Assembly (NCBI RefSeq): GCF_900109465.1
Contig: NZ_FOAZ01000019.1
Coordinates: 163,609-227,608, forward strand
Length of the DNA: 64,000 nucleotides
Source: Streptacidiphilus jiangxiensis
GTDB taxonomy: Bacteria; Actinomycetota; Actinomycetes; Streptomycetales; Streptomycetaceae
Direction: 5' to 3'
Part shown: positions 34,161 to 43,881 of the stretch, one piece after another
Numbering within the stretch: the first letter of the stretch is position 1
Layout of the letters: the number at the start of each line of letters is the position of its first letter
The notes under the pieces: model-generated
Databases searched by the model: none
Seen by the model: only the letters and a program-made list of their open reading frames with translations
What the model was told of the DNA's origin: nothing
Position numbers and translations under genes: made by a program

Positions 34161-35413
34161 GGCAGCTCCACGAGAAGAGTCGTCGGTCCCCCGAGGGGGC
34201 TGGTGATGCGCAGCGTTCCGTCCACGGACGCGGCGCGTTGGCGCAGGCCCACCAGGCCCGTGCCCTTGCCGGGATCGGCGCCGCCCACGCCATCGTCGGT
34301 CACGGTGATGTGCAGGAGTTCGCGGCGCTGGTCGACGAGGACCTCGGCGCGCGAGGCCCGGGCGTGCTTGGCGACGTTCGCCAGCGCCTCCGACACCACG
34401 AAGTACGCGACCGCCTCCACGGCGGGGGCGGCCCGGCGCTGCATCCGCACGTCCAGCTTGACCGGCAGCGGCGCGCGGGCGGCGATGCCGGACAGGGCCG
34501 CGTCCAGACCGCGGTCCTCGAGCACCACCGGGTGCAGGCCGCGGACCAGGTCGCGCAGTTCGGCGATGGCGGCCTGCGCCTCGTCGTGCGCCTCCGCGAT
34601 GACCGTCATGGCCTTGGCCGCCTGCTCCTCGGCGGGCAGGTTCCGCAGCATGCGCCGGGCCAGGCCGAGGTTCATCGCGAGCGAGACCATCCGCTGCTGG
34701 GCGCCGTCGTGCAGGTCCCGTTCGATCCGGCGGCGCTCGGCGTCGGCGGCGTCGACCACCTCGGCCCGGCTCTCCGCCAGGTCCTCCACCCGCCGGACGA
34801 GTTCCCGGGTCCGGTTCGGGCCCAGCAGTCCGGCCGCGGCGCGGGTGTCCATGGCCCGGCCGAACAGCGCCAGCCAGGGCACGGCGACGAGTGCGATCGC
34901 ACCCAGCACCGCGATCCAGGTGACGCCGTGGTGGGTGACCGCCACGACGAGCACGTCCGGCTGCTTCCCGGGCGCCGGCGCGGAGGGCAGCAGGTCGTTG
35001 GGCAGGGCGAAGTACCAGGCCGGCAGGGTGACCCCGACGAGCCCCGCGGTCGCGACGAAGACGACCCCCAGCGCGTACAGCGCCACCCCGACGTTCACCA
35101 GGACGTGGTAGAGAAACTGCCGCCAGGTCGTCTCCGCGGTGAACGCGCGCAGGCGCGGTCGGATCGGGGGAACGACCGGGATGTCCAGTCCCAGCAGCGA
35201 ACGGAAGCGGCTGCGTTGAATGCGGGTCAGCAACGGGACCAGCACCAGCGTGACGGGCGGCAGCAGGAACAGGGCGAAGCCGCTCGGCCAGACGAGGAGG
35301 ACGAACCCCGGCAGCAGGGCCGGCGGCACGGCCGAGGCAAGGAAGACGATGTCGCGCACGCCTTGGCGCCCGTAGGGCCCGAAGACGCGGCGGATCGTCC
35401 GGTGGATGAGCAT
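34148..35413 (-). CDS. Sensor histidine kinase (HisKA_3, NarX/DesK type)
   Basis: A 421-residue membrane kinase with several N-terminal hydrophobic segments (about 24-62 and 106-190), no large external domain and then HisKA_3. The phosphorylated His is in AERRRIERDLHDGAQQRMVS. The ATP-binding domain has SEALANVAKHARAS (N box) and DDGVGGADPGKGTGLVGLRQ (G box). Lack of a large sensor domain suggests it senses the membrane or envelope state. It heads an operon with the response regulator and the DUF4097 protein. Confidence 0.92.
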   Translation of the reverse strand: MLIHRTIRRVFGPYGRQGVRDIVFLASAVPPALLPGFVLLVWPSGFALFLLPPVTLVLVPLLTRIQRSRFRSLLGLDIPVVPPIRPRLRAFTAETTWRQFLYHVLVNVGVALYALGVVFVATAGLVGVTLPAWYFALPNDLLPSAPAPGKQPDVLVVAVTHHGVTWIAVLGAIALVAVPWLALFGRAMDTRAAAGLLGPNRTRELVRRVEDLAESRAEVVDAADAERRRIERDLHDGAQQRMVSLAMNLGLARRMLRNLPAEEQAAKAMTVIAEAHDEAQAAIAELRDLVRGLHPVVLEDRGLDAALSGIAARAPLPVKLDVRMQRRAAPAVEAVAYFVVSEALANVAKHARASRAEVLVDQRRELLHITVTDDGVGGADPGKGTGLVGLRQRAASVDGTLRITSPLGGPTTLLVELPCVL

Positions 35414-35576
35414 GCGCCCAGGCTAGGGGCTGATGATCACTCCGCACCATGAACCCTGAGACCGTCTCAGGGTGTACCCAGCACCACCATGAGGAGGGCG
35501 ACTGGCGCTACGGCGCTTCACAGGCCGATCCGGAAGGCTTGGACCAGAGAGAGCGACGACGAGGCGGGAGGGCACG

Positions 35577-36005
35577 GTGAACGACACCGGACTCGGCGAA
35601 CCCAACGTCCTGGACCTGGAGTTCCGCGGGCTCGCGCTGCTGGACTCCCCGTGGTCCGTCCAGTTCGCGCGCGGCACGCGCGGGCGACGGGCGCTGGAGG
35701 TCTACAACAACGGTCTGCTGCTGGACGTCATGGTGGAGACGGCGTTCTCCTCGCACGTGCTGCGCGGTGCGCGCCGCGGTTCCCGCGACGGCCGTCACAG
35801 CGTCCTCGCCTGGGGCCACGTCTGCGCCGACGGCAGCGCGCCGTCACTGACCCTGGGCCGCGCGGCCACACCCCTTCTCGGCGCGATCACCACCCCGGGC
35901 GGCTTCTGGCTGGCCCTGGCCGAGGGCGACACCGACCGGGTGGTCGCCCACGCGCCGGACGGCACCCACGCCAGACTCCGCGTGCGCGCGGGCTGGTCGC
36001 GGTGA
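35577..36005 (+). CDS. Conserved-looking hypothetical protein
   Basis: A 142-residue soluble protein starting with GTG at 35577. I recognise no domain. It contains LEFRGLALLDSPWSVQFARG, an ALEVYNNGLLLDVMVETAFS segment and a predicted beta-rich C-terminal part ending LRVRAGWSR. It lies alone between the kinase (divergent) and glyS (convergent), followed by a reverse-oriented copy of the intergenic repeat. Codon use is normal for the window. Confidence 0.68.
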   Translation: MNDTGLGEPNVLDLEFRGLALLDSPWSVQFARGTRGRRALEVYNNGLLLDVMVETAFSSHVLRGARRGSRDGRHSVLAWGHVCADGSAPSLTLGRAATPLLGAITTPGGFWLALAEGDTDRVVAHAPDGTHARLRVRAGWSR

Positions 36006-36015
36006 GGAACCACAA

Positions 36016-36118
36016 CAGGGGCGCGAGGAACTGCGCGACAGGCCACTGATGGGCAGATGGTCCTCAATGAACAGGGCCATCCGCACAGGGTGGTTGCTCG
36101 CGCAGTTCCCCGCGCCCC
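36016..36118 (-). repeat. Structured intergenic repeat, copy E (reverse orientation)
   Basis: The only copy in the opposite orientation. Read on the minus strand it gives GGAACTGCGCGAGCAACCAC, then GCGGATGG-C-CCTG...CAT...GAGG-A-CCATCTGC and GTGGCCTGTCGCGCAGTTCC. One inner pair is a G-T wobble, intermediate between the G-C and A-T forms in other copies. It sits between convergent genes. Confidence 0.9.
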
Positions 36119-36139
36119 CGGGTAGTGCGGCTACAGCTC

Positions 36140-37522
36140 TCAGCAGCCGATCAGCTTCGGGGCCAGGAACTGGGTGACCTGGTCCAGGGAGACGCGGGTC
36201 TGCTCCATGGTGTCGCGGTCGCGGATCGTCACCGCGTTGTCCTCGAGGGTGTCGAAGTCGACCGTGATGCAGAAGGGCGTGCCGATCTCGTCCTGGCGGC
36301 GGTATCGACGGCCGATCGCGCCGGCGTCGTCGAACTCGACGTTCCAGAGCTTGCGCAGGTCGGCCGCCAGGCCGCGCGCCTTCGGGGAGAGGTCGGCGTT
36401 GCGGGAGAGCGGGAGGACCGCGACCTTGACCGGGGCGAGACGCGGGTCGAGACGCATGACGACGCGCTTCTCCATGACGCCCTTGGCGTTCGGCGCCTCG
36501 TCCTCGCGGTAGGCGTCCAGCATGAAGGCGAGCATGGCGCGGTTGACGCCGGCCGCCGGCTCGATGACGTAGGGGTACCAGCGCTCGCCGGACTCCTGGT
36601 CGAAGTACTTGAGGTCGACGCCCGAGGCCTCGCTGTGCGAGGCGAGGTCGTAGTCGGTGCGGTTGGCGATGCCCTCCAGCTCACCGAACTCGTTGCCGCC
36701 GAAGTTGAAGCGGTACTCGATGTCCACGGTGCGCTTGGCGTAGTGGGAGAGCTTCTCCTTCGGGTGCTCGAAGAAGCGGATGTTCTCCTCGCGGATGCCG
36801 AGGTTGCGGTACCAGTCCCAGCGCTCCTGCAGCCAGTACTCGTGCCACTTCTCGTCCTCGCCCGGCTTGACGAAGAACTCCATCTCCATCTGCTCGAACT
36901 CGCGGGTGCGGAAGATGAAGTTGCCCGGCGTGATCTCGTTGCGGAAGCTCTTGCCGGTCTGCGCGATGCCGAACGGCGGCTTCTTGCGCGAGGTGGTCTG
37001 CACCGCGGCGAAGTTGATGAAGATGCCCTGCGCGGTCTCCGGGCGCAGGTACGCCAGGCCGGAGGCGTCCTCGGTCACGCCCAGGTGGGTCTTGAGCATG
37101 CCGGAGAACTGCTTGGGCTCGGTGAACTGGCCCTTGGTACCGCAGTTGGGGCAGTTGACGTCGGCGAGGCCGTTGGCCGGGAGCCGGCCGTGCTTGGCCT
37201 CGTACGCCTCCTCCAGGTGGTCGGCGCGGTAGCGCTTGTGACAGGAGGTGCACTCGGTCAGCGGGTCGTTGAAGGTGGCGACGTGGCCGGAGGCCTCCCA
37301 GACCTCACGGGCCAGGATCACCGAGGAGTCGAGACCCACCACGTCCTCGCGGCCGGTGACCATCGCACGCCACCACTGGCGCTTGATGTTCTCCTTCAGC
37401 TCCACCCCGAGCGGTCCGTAGTCCCAGGCGGCACGCTGTCCGCCGTAGATCTCACTGCAGGGGTAGACGAAGCCACGGCGCTTGCTCAGGCTGACGATGG
37501 TGTCGATCTTGTCGGCGGCCAC
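36140..37522 (-). CDS. glyS: Glycyl-tRNA synthetase (eukaryotic-type, alpha2)
   Basis: A 460-residue class II synthetase attaching glycine to tRNA-Gly. Motifs visible are [20 protein letters not shown], the zinc sites [15 protein letters not shown] and [33 protein letters not shown] and [14 protein letters not shown]. The C-terminal anticodon-binding domain has [24 protein letters not shown] residues ([20 protein letters not shown]). The start is GTG 37522. It is divergent from the zinc-uptake operon. Confidence 0.97.
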   Translation of the reverse strand: MAADKIDTIVSLSKRRGFVYPCSEIYGGQRAAWDYGPLGVELKENIKRQWWRAMVTGREDVVGLDSSVILAREVWEASGHVATFNDPLTECTSCHKRYRADHLEEAYEAKHGRLPANGLADVNCPNCGTKGQFTEPKQFSGMLKTHLGVTEDASGLAYLRPETAQGIFINFAAVQTTSRKKPPFGIAQTGKSFRNEITPGNFIFRTREFEQMEMEFFVKPGEDEKWHEYWLQERWDWYRNLGIREENIRFFEHPKEKLSHYAKRTVDIEYRFNFGGNEFGELEGIANRTDYDLASHSEASGVDLKYFDQESGERWYPYVIEPAAGVNRAMLAFMLDAYREDEAPNAKGVMEKRVVMRLDPRLAPVKVAVLPLSRNADLSPKARGLAADLRKLWNVEFDDAGAIGRRYRRQDEIGTPFCITVDFDTLEDNAVTIRDRDTMEQTRVSLDQVTQFLAPKLIGC

Positions 37523-37626
37523 AGTGCTCTCTTCAGGTACGACGAAGCGGTCAAGGATGGATTTCCATGCACGCGGTTATCACAGGCTACCGGGATGCCG
37601 GGGGAAGGTTTCACTTTGGCGCTTGT

Positions 37627-37664
37627 TTGACAATCGTTTTCAACTTACCTGAATATGGTTTTCA
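37627..37664 (+). promoter_or_regulatory. znuA promoter with two Zur boxes; probable leaderless start
   Basis: Two 7-1-7 Zur boxes: TGACAATCGTTTTCA (37628-37642) and TGAATATGGTTTTCA (37650-37664), centres 22 bp apart, both close to the Streptomyces consensus TGAAAATGATTTTCA. Box 1 overlaps a TTGACA -35 (37627-37632); GAATAT (37651-37656) lies 18 bp later as -10. The predicted transcript start coincides with the ATG at 37664, so the mRNA is likely leaderless. Confidence 0.85.
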
Positions 37665-38623
37665 TGAGCAGCCGATCCGTCCCTCCCCGTCACGCCCGCC
37701 GACTCCGCGCCACCGTCGCCCTGCTCGCCGCGGGAGCGGTCGGGGTGACCGCGCCGGCCCTGACCGGGACCGGGCGGGCCGAGGAGCGCGATGCGGACGG
37801 AAAGGTGCAGGTCGTCGCGGCGTTCTACCCGCTGGAGTACCTGGCCAGGACGATCGGCGGCGACCACGTCGACGTCACCGGGCTGACCGCGCCCGGCGTG
37901 GAGCCGCACGACCTGGAGCTCAGCCCCAAGCAGGTCGCCGCCGTCGGCGAGGCCGACCTCGTGGTCCACCTCAAGGGCTTCCAGCCCGCCGTGGACACGG
38001 CCGTGGAGCAGGCGGCACCCGGGCACGTCGCCGAGGCGAGCCACTACTCCCCCCTCGTCGAGCACACGGGCGCCGAGGAGGACGACGGTCACGCCCACGC
38101 GCACGAGGGCGCCGACCCACACCTGTGGCTCGACCCCACCCGCTACGCGCTCGTCGCCGACGGCGTCGCCGACCAGCTCACCGCCGCCGACCCGGCCCAC
38201 GGCGCCGAGTACCGCGCCAACGCCGCCGCGCTGACCGGCAAGCTCAAGACCCTCGACGCCGACTACCGCGCGGGCCTCGAGCACTGCACCAACCAGACCT
38301 TCCTCACCTCCCACGCCGCCTTCGGCTACCTCGCCGACGCCTACGGGCTGCACCAGCTCTCCGTCAGCGGCCTGGACCCGGAGGCCGAGCCGAGCGCGGC
38401 CCGCCTCGCGGCGATCAAGCAGGAGGCCACGGAGCACGGCGTCACCACCGTCTTCACCGAGACCCTCGCCAGCCCGAAGCTCGCCGAGACCCTCGCCCGC
38501 GAGCTGGGCCTGAGGACCGCCGTCCTCGACCCCATCGAGGGGGTCTCCAGGGACAACGACTACTTCTCCGTGATGCGCGCCAACCTCGCCGCACTCCAGG
38601 ACGCGCTCGGATGTGCCAAGTGA
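37664..38623 (+). CDS. znuA: Zinc ABC transporter, substrate-binding protein
   Basis: A 319-residue ZnuA/TroA-family binding protein. The signal peptide spans about 1-38 ([20 protein letters not shown]), without a clear lipobox. Zinc ligands include the His in [11 protein letters not shown], the His-rich loop [35 protein letters not shown] and a C-terminal [14 protein letters not shown] take the ATG at 37664 ([10 protein letters not shown]), which agrees with the promoter; an ATG at 37655 lies inside the second Zur box. First gene of the znuA-znuC-znuB-zur operon; znuC overlaps its 3' end. Confidence 0.95.
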   Translation: MSSRSVPPRHARRLRATVALLAAGAVGVTAPALTGTGRAEERDADGKVQVVAAFYPLEYLARTIGGDHVDVTGLTAPGVEPHDLELSPKQVAAVGEADLVVHLKGFQPAVDTAVEQAAPGHVAEASHYSPLVEHTGAEEDDGHAHAHEGADPHLWLDPTRYALVADGVADQLTAADPAHGAEYRANAAALTGKLKTLDADYRAGLEHCTNQTFLTSHAAFGYLADAYGLHQLSVSGLDPEAEPSAARLAAIKQEATEHGVTTVFTETLASPKLAETLARELGLRTAVLDPIEGVSRDNDYFSVMRANLAALQDALGCAK

Positions 38624-39288
38624 CCCCGCTGGCCCTGCACGGCGTCCACGTCCACCGCGACGGACGGCCGGTGCTGCGCGGCCTGGACCTGACCGTGCGT
38701 CGCGGCGAGGTCGTGGCGCTGCTCGGCGGCAACGGCTCCGGCAAGTCGACGGCCGTCCAGGCGGCCGTCGGCGCGCTGCCGGTCGCCGCCGGACGGGTCG
38801 AGCTCTTCGGTACGCCCCCCGCCCGGTTCCGCGCCTGGCGGCGCGTCGGCCACGTACCGCAGCGGTCAACGGCGACCGGCGGCGTCCCGGCCACCGTCCG
38901 CGAGGTCGCCGCCGCAGGCCGGCTCGCCCACCACGGGCTGCGGCCGTTCCGGCGCGACGACGCCGACGCGGTCGACGCCGCGCTGGACGCCGTCGGCCTG
39001 CTGGACCGCGCCGAGGACCCGATCGACGCGCTCTCCGGTGGCCAGCAGCAGCGGGTGACGATCGCCCGCGCCCTGGCCGGCCGACCGGACCTGCTGCTCA
39101 TGGACGAGCCGCTGGCCGCCGTCGACCTCGCCCAGCAGCACGCCCTCGCCCGCACCCTGGCCGCGGAGGCCGCCCGCGGCACCGCCGTCCTCCTGGTCCT
39201 GCACGCGATCGGACCGATGGAAGGACTGATCGACCGCCGCGTGGTCCTGGACACCGGCCTGCCCGTCCCGGCGGAGGTGGCGGCGTGA
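38611..39288 (+). CDS. znuC: Zinc ABC transporter, ATP-binding protein
   Basis: A 225-residue ABC ATPase with Walker [11 protein letters not shown]-loop VPQRS, signature LSGGQQQRV, Walker [10 protein letters not shown] and the switch His in VLHAIG. It powers zinc uptake. The ATG at 38611 has AGGA 9 bp upstream and overlaps znuA by 13 bp; a GTG at 38620 is an alternative without a ribosome site. The stop overlaps the znuB start (GTGA). Confidence 0.95.
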   Translation: MCQVTPLALHGVHVHRDGRPVLRGLDLTVRRGEVVALLGGNGSGKSTAVQAAVGALPVAAGRVELFGTPPARFRAWRRVGHVPQRSTATGGVPATVREVAAAGRLAHHGLRPFRRDDADAVDAALDAVGLLDRAEDPIDALSGGQQQRVTIARALAGRPDLLLMDEPLAAVDLAQQHALARTLAAEAARGTAVLLVLHAIGPMEGLIDRRVVLDTGLPVPAEVAA

Positions 39289-40187
39289 GCGGCGTCAGCG
39301 GCCTCCTCGACCACACCTTCATGCGCCACGCGCTGCTCGCCGCGCTGCTGGTCGGCATCGCCGCGCCCGCCGTCGGCACCTACCTGGTGCAGCGGCGGCA
39401 GGCGGTCATGGGCGACGGGATCGGGCACGTGGCCCTGACCGGTGTCGCCCTCGGCTTCCTGCTGCAGACCAGCCCGGTCTGGACGGCCGTCGCCGTCTCC
39501 GCGCTCGGCGCGGTCGGCATGGAGCTGATCCGCTCCCGCCGCCGGGCGGGCGGGGACCTGGCGCTGGCCCTGCTGCTCTACGGCGGGATGGCCGGCGGCG
39601 CGCTGTTGATCAGCCTCGCGCCCGGCGCCTCGACGGCCAGCCTGACCGGCTACCTGTGGGGCTCGATCCTCACCGTCTCCCCCGCCGACCTGGTCGCCAT
39701 GGCCGTGCTCACCGTGCTCGTCGCGGCGATCTGCATCGGGCTGCGCCGCCAGCTCTTCGCCGTCTGCCAGGACGAGGCCTTCGCCAGCGTCACGGGGCTG
39801 CCGGTGCGGGCGCTGAACCTGCTGCTCGCCGTCACCGCGGCCGTCACCGTGACGGTGTCGATGCGGGTCGTCGGCCTGCTGCTGGTCAGCGCACTGATGG
39901 TGATCCCGGTCGCGGCGGCCCAGCGCGTGGGTCGCTCGTTCGCGGTGGTGCAGCTGCTGGCCGTCGTGGTCGGCGTGCTCTCCTGTGTCGGCGGAACCGT
40001 CGGTTCCTACCAGCTGGACCTGCCCTCGGGACCGACCATCGTGGTCGCCTCGATGGTGCTGCTGGCGATCCTGGCCGTACTCGCCGCCGCCCGTCCGGCT
40101 CTTGCGCGGTCACGAACTGGCACAATGGCGCGGGGGGCCGTCCTCCGCCCCCGTGCCAACCGTCAAGAGCCGCAGGAGAGCCGGTGA
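39285..40187 (+). CDS. znuB: Zinc ABC transporter, permease protein
   Basis: A 300-residue ZnuB/TroCD-family membrane protein with about eight or nine helices. Family features: [60 protein letters not shown] and [23 protein letters not shown] 39285 overlaps the znuC stop by 4 bp, and its own stop overlaps the zur GTG by 4 bp, so translation of the four genes is coupled. Confidence 0.95.
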   Translation: MSGVSGLLDHTFMRHALLAALLVGIAAPAVGTYLVQRRQAVMGDGIGHVALTGVALGFLLQTSPVWTAVAVSALGAVGMELIRSRRRAGGDLALALLLYGGMAGGALLISLAPGASTASLTGYLWGSILTVSPADLVAMAVLTVLVAAICIGLRRQLFAVCQDEAFASVTGLPVRALNLLLAVTAAVTVTVSMRVVGLLLVSALMVIPVAAAQRVGRSFAVVQLLAVVVGVLSCVGGTVGSYQLDLPSGPTIVVASMVLLAILAVLAAARPALARSRTGTMARGAVLRPRANRQEPQESR

Positions 40188-40603
40188 CCCCCGCGAACCC
40201 GTCGTCCCCCGCAAGGTCGACCCGTCAGCGCACCGCCGTCGCCTCGCTGCTCGCGGAGATCGACGACTTCCGTAGCGCACAGGAGCTGCACGACCTGCTC
40301 AAGCACCGCGGCGACTCGGTGGGTCTGACCACCGTCTACCGCACGCTGCAGTCGCTGGCCGACGCGGGCGAGATCGACGTGCTGCGCACCGACGACGGCG
40401 AGGCCGTCTACCGCCGCTGCAGCAGCGGTCACCACCACCACCTGGTCTGCCGCTCCTGCGGCCGGACCGTCGAGGTGGAGGGGCCGGCCGTGGAGCGCTG
40501 GGCCGAGGGCATCGCCCGCGAGCACGGCTTCGTGGACGTCGCGCACACCCTGGAGATCTTCGGCACCTGCGCGGACTGTGCCGCGCAGGCTGCGAAGGGC
40601 TGA
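40184..40603 (+). CDS. zur: Zinc uptake regulator Zur (Fur family)
   Basis: A 139-residue Fur-family repressor. The winged helix has FRSAQELHDLLKHRGDSVGL and TTVYRTLQSLADAGEIDVLR. The HHHHLVCRSCGRTVEVEG and CADC regions hold the regulatory and structural zinc sites (CxxC pairs). With zinc it binds the two Zur boxes upstream of znuA, so it represses its own operon. GTG 40184, coupled to znuB. It is convergent with uppS. Confidence 0.95.
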   Translation: MTPANPSSPARSTRQRTAVASLLAEIDDFRSAQELHDLLKHRGDSVGLTTVYRTLQSLADAGEIDVLRTDDGEAVYRRCSSGHHHHLVCRSCGRTVEVEGPAVERWAEGIAREHGFVDVAHTLEIFGTCADCAAQAAKG

Positions 40604-40618
40604 TTTCAGGGGCTGTGC

Positions 40619-41464
40619 TCAGGAAGAGGTGACGGGGCCCGGCTGCGTCGGGACCTCGTTGGGCAGCGCCCCGCCGTACCGGCGGTCGCGCATCGCGAAC
40701 TCCTCGCACGCCCGCCACAGGTCGCGGCGGTCGAAGTCCGGCCACAGCACGTCCTGGAACACCATCTCGGCGTAGGCGGACTGCCACAGCAGGAAGTTGG
40801 ACGTGCGCTGCTCGCCGCTCGGGCGGATGAACAGGTCCACGTCCGGCATGTCGCGGTGGTACATGTACTTGGCGAAGGTCTTCTCGTTGACCTTGCCCGG
40901 GTCCAGCCGGCCCTCGGCGACATCCTTGGCCAGCGCCGCCGCCGCGTCGGCGATCTCGGCGCGGCCGCCGTAGTTGACGCACATGTAGAGGGTCATGGCG
41001 TCGTTGTCGCGGGTCATCTCCTCGGCGACCTGCAGCTCCTGCACGACGGACTTCCACAGCTTGGGCATGCGGCCGGCCCAGCGGATCCGGATGCCCATCT
41101 CGTTCATCTCGTCGCGGCGGCGGTGGATGACGTCACGGTTGAAGTTCATCAGGAAGCGCACCTCGTCGGGCGAGCGCTTCCAGTTCTCGGTGGAGAAGGC
41201 GTAGAGCGAGAGGTTCTTCACGCCCAGCTCGATACAGCCCTTGAGCACGTCGAGGACGACCTGCTCGCCCACCTTGTGGCCCTCCGTGCGGGGCAGGCCG
41301 CGCTCCTTGGCCCAGCGGCCGTTGCCGTCCATGACGATCGCCACGTGCTCGGGGACGAGCTCACCCGGGATCTTGGGCGGCTGCGCGCCGCTCGGGTGCG
41401 GGGAGGGCGGGAGGTACTCCCGGGTCCGCCTGCTGCCGAAGAGTCCGCGCCGTGCCACAGCCAT
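40619..41464 (-). CDS. uppS: Isoprenyl transferase (undecaprenyl/polyprenyl diphosphate synthase)
   Basis: A 281-residue cis-prenyltransferase making the long-chain prenyl carrier for cell-wall synthesis. Motifs: [73 protein letters not shown] and [10 protein letters not shown]. The N-terminal 35 residues are basic and Pro-rich. The ATG at 41464 has an AGGG 6 bp upstream. It is downstream of recO (31-bp gap, same strand), the standard recO-uppS pair. Confidence 0.95.
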   Translation of the reverse strand: MAVARRGLFGSRRTREYLPPSPHPSGAQPPKIPGELVPEHVAIVMDGNGRWAKERGLPRTEGHKVGEQVVLDVLKGCIELGVKNLSLYAFSTENWKRSPDEVRFLMNFNRDVIHRRRDEMNEMGIRIRWAGRMPKLWKSVVQELQVAEEMTRDNDAMTLYMCVNYGGRAEIADAAAALAKDVAEGRLDPGKVNEKTFAKYMYHRDMPDVDLFIRPSGEQRTSNFLLWQSAYAEMVFQDVLWPDFDRRDLWRACEEFAMRDRRYGGALPNEVPTQPGPVTSS

Positions 41465-41495
41465 GTGCCCTACTTCTTCATCTCTGACTATTGCC

Positions 41496-42242
41496 TCAGT
41501 GGGCAACGTACCGGAGGGAACGCAGGCCGCGCTCCAGGTGCCACTGGACGTACGCGGCGACCAGCCCGCTGCCCTCGCGCCGGTGCCGCGGCTCGCAGGC
41601 GTCCGCGGTCTCCCAGTCGCCGGACAGCAGTGCGCCCAGCAGCTCCAGTGTCTCAGGGGAGGGTACGACACTGCCGGGCACCCGGCAGTCGGTGCACAGC
41701 GCCCCACCGGTCTGCACCGAGAAGAAACGGTTCGGTCCCGGCAGCCCGCAGGCCGCGCACGCGTCGAAGGACGGCGCGTAACCGTTGACGGCGAGCGAGC
41801 GCAGCAGGAACGCGTCCAGCACCAGGTGCGGCTGGTGCTCGCCGCCCGCGAGGGTCCGCAGCGCGCCCACGAGCAGCAGGTACTGCTGGACGGCCGGCTC
41901 CCCCTCGTTCTCGGTGAACCGCTCGGCGGTCTCCAGCATCGCCGAGGCGGCGGTCCAGCGGTCGTAGTCGACCGCTATCCGCCCGCCGTAGGGGGAGATC
42001 GTCTCCACCTGCGTGCACAGGGCGAGGTGCCGACCGACGATCTCGTCACCACGGGCGAAGAACTGCACGTCCACGTGGGAGCAGGGCTCCAGCCGGGCCC
42101 CGAACTTCGACTTCGTCTTCCGCACCCCGCGTGCGACGGCACGGACCCGCCCGTGCTGGCGGGTCAGGATGGTGATGATCCGGTCCGCCTCACCCAGCTT
42201 CGTGGTGCGCAGCACCACCCCGTCGTCCCGGATCAGACTCAT
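41496..42242 (-). CDS. recO: DNA repair protein RecO
   Basis: A 248-residue recombination mediator that loads RecA. The N-terminal OB fold starts [20 protein letters not shown] and has [16 protein letters not shown]. The C-terminal zinc site is CAACGLPGP...CTDC. The ATG at 42242 is preferred; an in-frame extension runs through the intergenic repeat. It is in an operon with uppS. Confidence 0.94.
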   Translation of the reverse strand: MSLIRDDGVVLRTTKLGEADRIITILTRQHGRVRAVARGVRKTKSKFGARLEPCSHVDVQFFARGDEIVGRHLALCTQVETISPYGGRIAVDYDRWTAASAMLETAERFTENEGEPAVQQYLLLVGALRTLAGGEHQPHLVLDAFLLRSLAVNGYAPSFDACAACGLPGPNRFFSVQTGGALCTDCRVPGSVVPSPETLELLGALLSGDWETADACEPRHRREGSGLVAAYVQWHLERGLRSLRYVAH

Positions 42243-42264
42243 GCCCCCATTGTGCTGCACCATC

Positions 42265-42394
42265 CAGGGGCGCGGGGCACTGCGCGAGCAACCCACCCGG
42301 GGCGGGCGGCCCTGCGCATGGAGGACCAACTGCTCATCAGAGGGGGCACCCGGCCGCAGGCTGGGGGACTGTCGCGCAGTTCCTCGCGCCCCTG
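42265..42394 (+). repeat. Structured intergenic repeat, copy F (expanded)
   Basis: The left arm CAGGGGCGCGGGGCACTGCG, GAGCAACCCACC and the right arm TGTCGCGCAGTTCCTCGCGC are present. The inner hairpin is altered and about 25 bp longer than usual. It is the only copy in a divergent gap (recO and the DUF1275 gene), which makes a pure terminator role unlikely for this copy. The flank TGCACCATC mirrors GGTGCA seen beside other copies. Confidence 0.85.
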
Positions 42395-42447
42395 AAGGAC
42401 GAACGACCCTGCCTCACCCGACCGGCGTGTTCCTAGGCTGGGGTGCC

Positions 42448-43161
42448 GTGACCAGCGTGCGGACCGTCGTCGAGAGCCCCTGGGTGGGGCTCGTGCTCGC
42501 CGTCTCGGGTGGGTTCCTGGACGCCTACACGTATGTGGCGCAGGGCGGCGTCTTCGCCAACGCGATGACCGGCAACGTCGTCCTCGCCGCCGTCTCGCTG
42601 TCGCAGCACGCCTGGGGCGAGGCGCTGCTGAAGTGCTGGCCGATCCTCGCCTACGCCGCGGGCGTCTGCGCCTCCGAGGCACTGCGCCTGCCGCGGGTCT
42701 GGGCGGCGGTGCGCCGCCCCTACCTGGCGATCCTGGGCCTGGAGATGCTGGTCCTGTCAGCGGGCGCGCTCAACGCGGACCGGCTGCCGCAACCGTGGGT
42801 GGTCGTCGGTATCGGCTTCGTCGCCGCGCTGCAGACCACGACGTTCCGCCGGATCGGCGCCTTCGCCTACAGCTCGGTGATGACCACCGGCAACCTGCGC
42901 TCCTTCGCCTGCGCGAGCTTCCACGCCGTCGCCCGGCGTGACGCGCAGCAGCAGCGCAAGGCCCTCGTCTACGCGTCCGTGATCGTCTGCTTCTTCGCGG
43001 GCGCGCTGCTGGGCGCGGGCAGCGCGCACGTCTTCGGCAACGCCGCGCTGTGGCTGCCGGTCGCACTGGTCGGTACGGCCGTCGCGCTGCTGGTGCTGCA
43101 CCTCAGGGCCGGAGGGGCCGCGCCGCGACCGCCAGCGTGGCATCCGTCTCCTCGCGACTGA
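42448..43161 (+). CDS. DUF1275 (YoaK-like) membrane protein
   Basis: A 237-residue protein with six or seven hydrophobic segments. DUF1275 features: VSGGFLDAYTYVAQGGVFAN, AMTGNVVLAAVSLSQ, GFVAALQTTTFRRIGAFAYS and SVMTTGNLRSFACAS. Function is unknown; some relatives are suspected transporters. GTG 42448. Its last 59 bp overlap the convergent TerB-domain gene, so the two transcripts are antisense to each other at their 3' ends. Confidence 0.86.
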   Translation: MTSVRTVVESPWVGLVLAVSGGFLDAYTYVAQGGVFANAMTGNVVLAAVSLSQHAWGEALLKCWPILAYAAGVCASEALRLPRVWAAVRRPYLAILGLEMLVLSAGALNADRLPQPWVVVGIGFVAALQTTTFRRIGAFAYSSVMTTGNLRSFACASFHAVARRDAQQQRKALVYASVIVCFFAGALLGAGSAHVFGNAALWLPVALVGTAVALLVLHLRAGGAAPRPPAWHPSPRD

Positions 43162-43774
43162 AGCCGAGGCACTGCCCGATCGCCCGCAGCACCGACCGCT
43201 CGGCGGGCCGGTAGGGCCCGTCCGCGAGAGCGACCATCGCGCCCTGCGTCAGCAGTCGGGTCAGGCCCGGCCCGAGCAGATGCGGCGCGAGGGGCTCGAT
43301 CGCCGTGTGCAGCTCGACGACGAGGGCGCTGCCGCAGCCGCAGACGTCCTGCAGCGGGTCCTCCTCCTCGGTCGCGGCGGCGAGGTCGGCGAGCAGGCCC
43401 GGCTCGTCCAGATCCGCGTAGCCGGCTTCGCGGAGCACGGCGATGGCGCTCTCCTTGACCGCGGGCGCGGCGCCGGGGCCGCCGGAGGCGGCGAGCACGG
43501 CGAGGGCGACGGCGTGCTGGGCGTTCCGGAGGAGGGCCAGGAGCTGGCCCGAGGTCGGGTACGCAAGGGCGTCCATGCCGTAGCGGTGCCGGCAGGAGGT
43601 GCACTGGAGCGTGGCCGCGGTCCGGCGCAGGGGCAGCAGGGGCAGGCCGAGCAACCGCAGCCAGTTGCGGCCGCGCTGTCTGCGGTAGTTGCGGTCGCCG
43701 CCGCAGGCGAGGCAGTAGAACTCCCCGAGCAGCTCGGTGCACCACCGGGCTTGGACAGCGACCACGTGCGCCAC
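43103..43774 (-). CDS. TerB-family (tellurite-resistance-like) protein with zinc ribbon
   Basis: A 223-residue protein. The N-terminal zinc ribbon has YCLACGGDRNYRRQRGRNWL and LQCTSCRHRYGMDAL (two CxxC pairs). A helical TerB-like domain follows, ending GPYRPAERSVLRAIGQCLGF with ALADG, typical of TerB. The precise role is unproven; the Ter name comes from tellurite loci. Its 3' end overlaps the DUF1275 gene. No other ter gene is present in the window. Confidence 0.82.
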   Translation of the reverse strand: MAHVVAVQARWCTELLGEFYCLACGGDRNYRRQRGRNWLRLLGLPLLPLRRTAATLQCTSCRHRYGMDALAYPTSGQLLALLRNAQHAVALAVLAASGGPGAAPAVKESAIAVLREAGYADLDEPGLLADLAAATEEEDPLQDVCGCGSALVVELHTAIEPLAPHLLGPGLTRLLTQGAMVALADGPYRPAERSVLRAIGQCLGFSREETDATLAVAARPLRP

Positions 43775-43881
43775 GTTGCGCTCCCGACTCCGTCGTCAGC
43801 CGGCGCGGCCCCGTCGCCGTCCGGCTGACCTTTGATGCTGCCACTCAGATGACGCCATGTCAGCACCACGAACCTACCTAA

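Noticed and set aside
33519..35450. Single fused protein of regulator and kinase strand
   Set aside because: The long frame is only a read-through; the kinase is in another frame and the regulator has its own GTG start.
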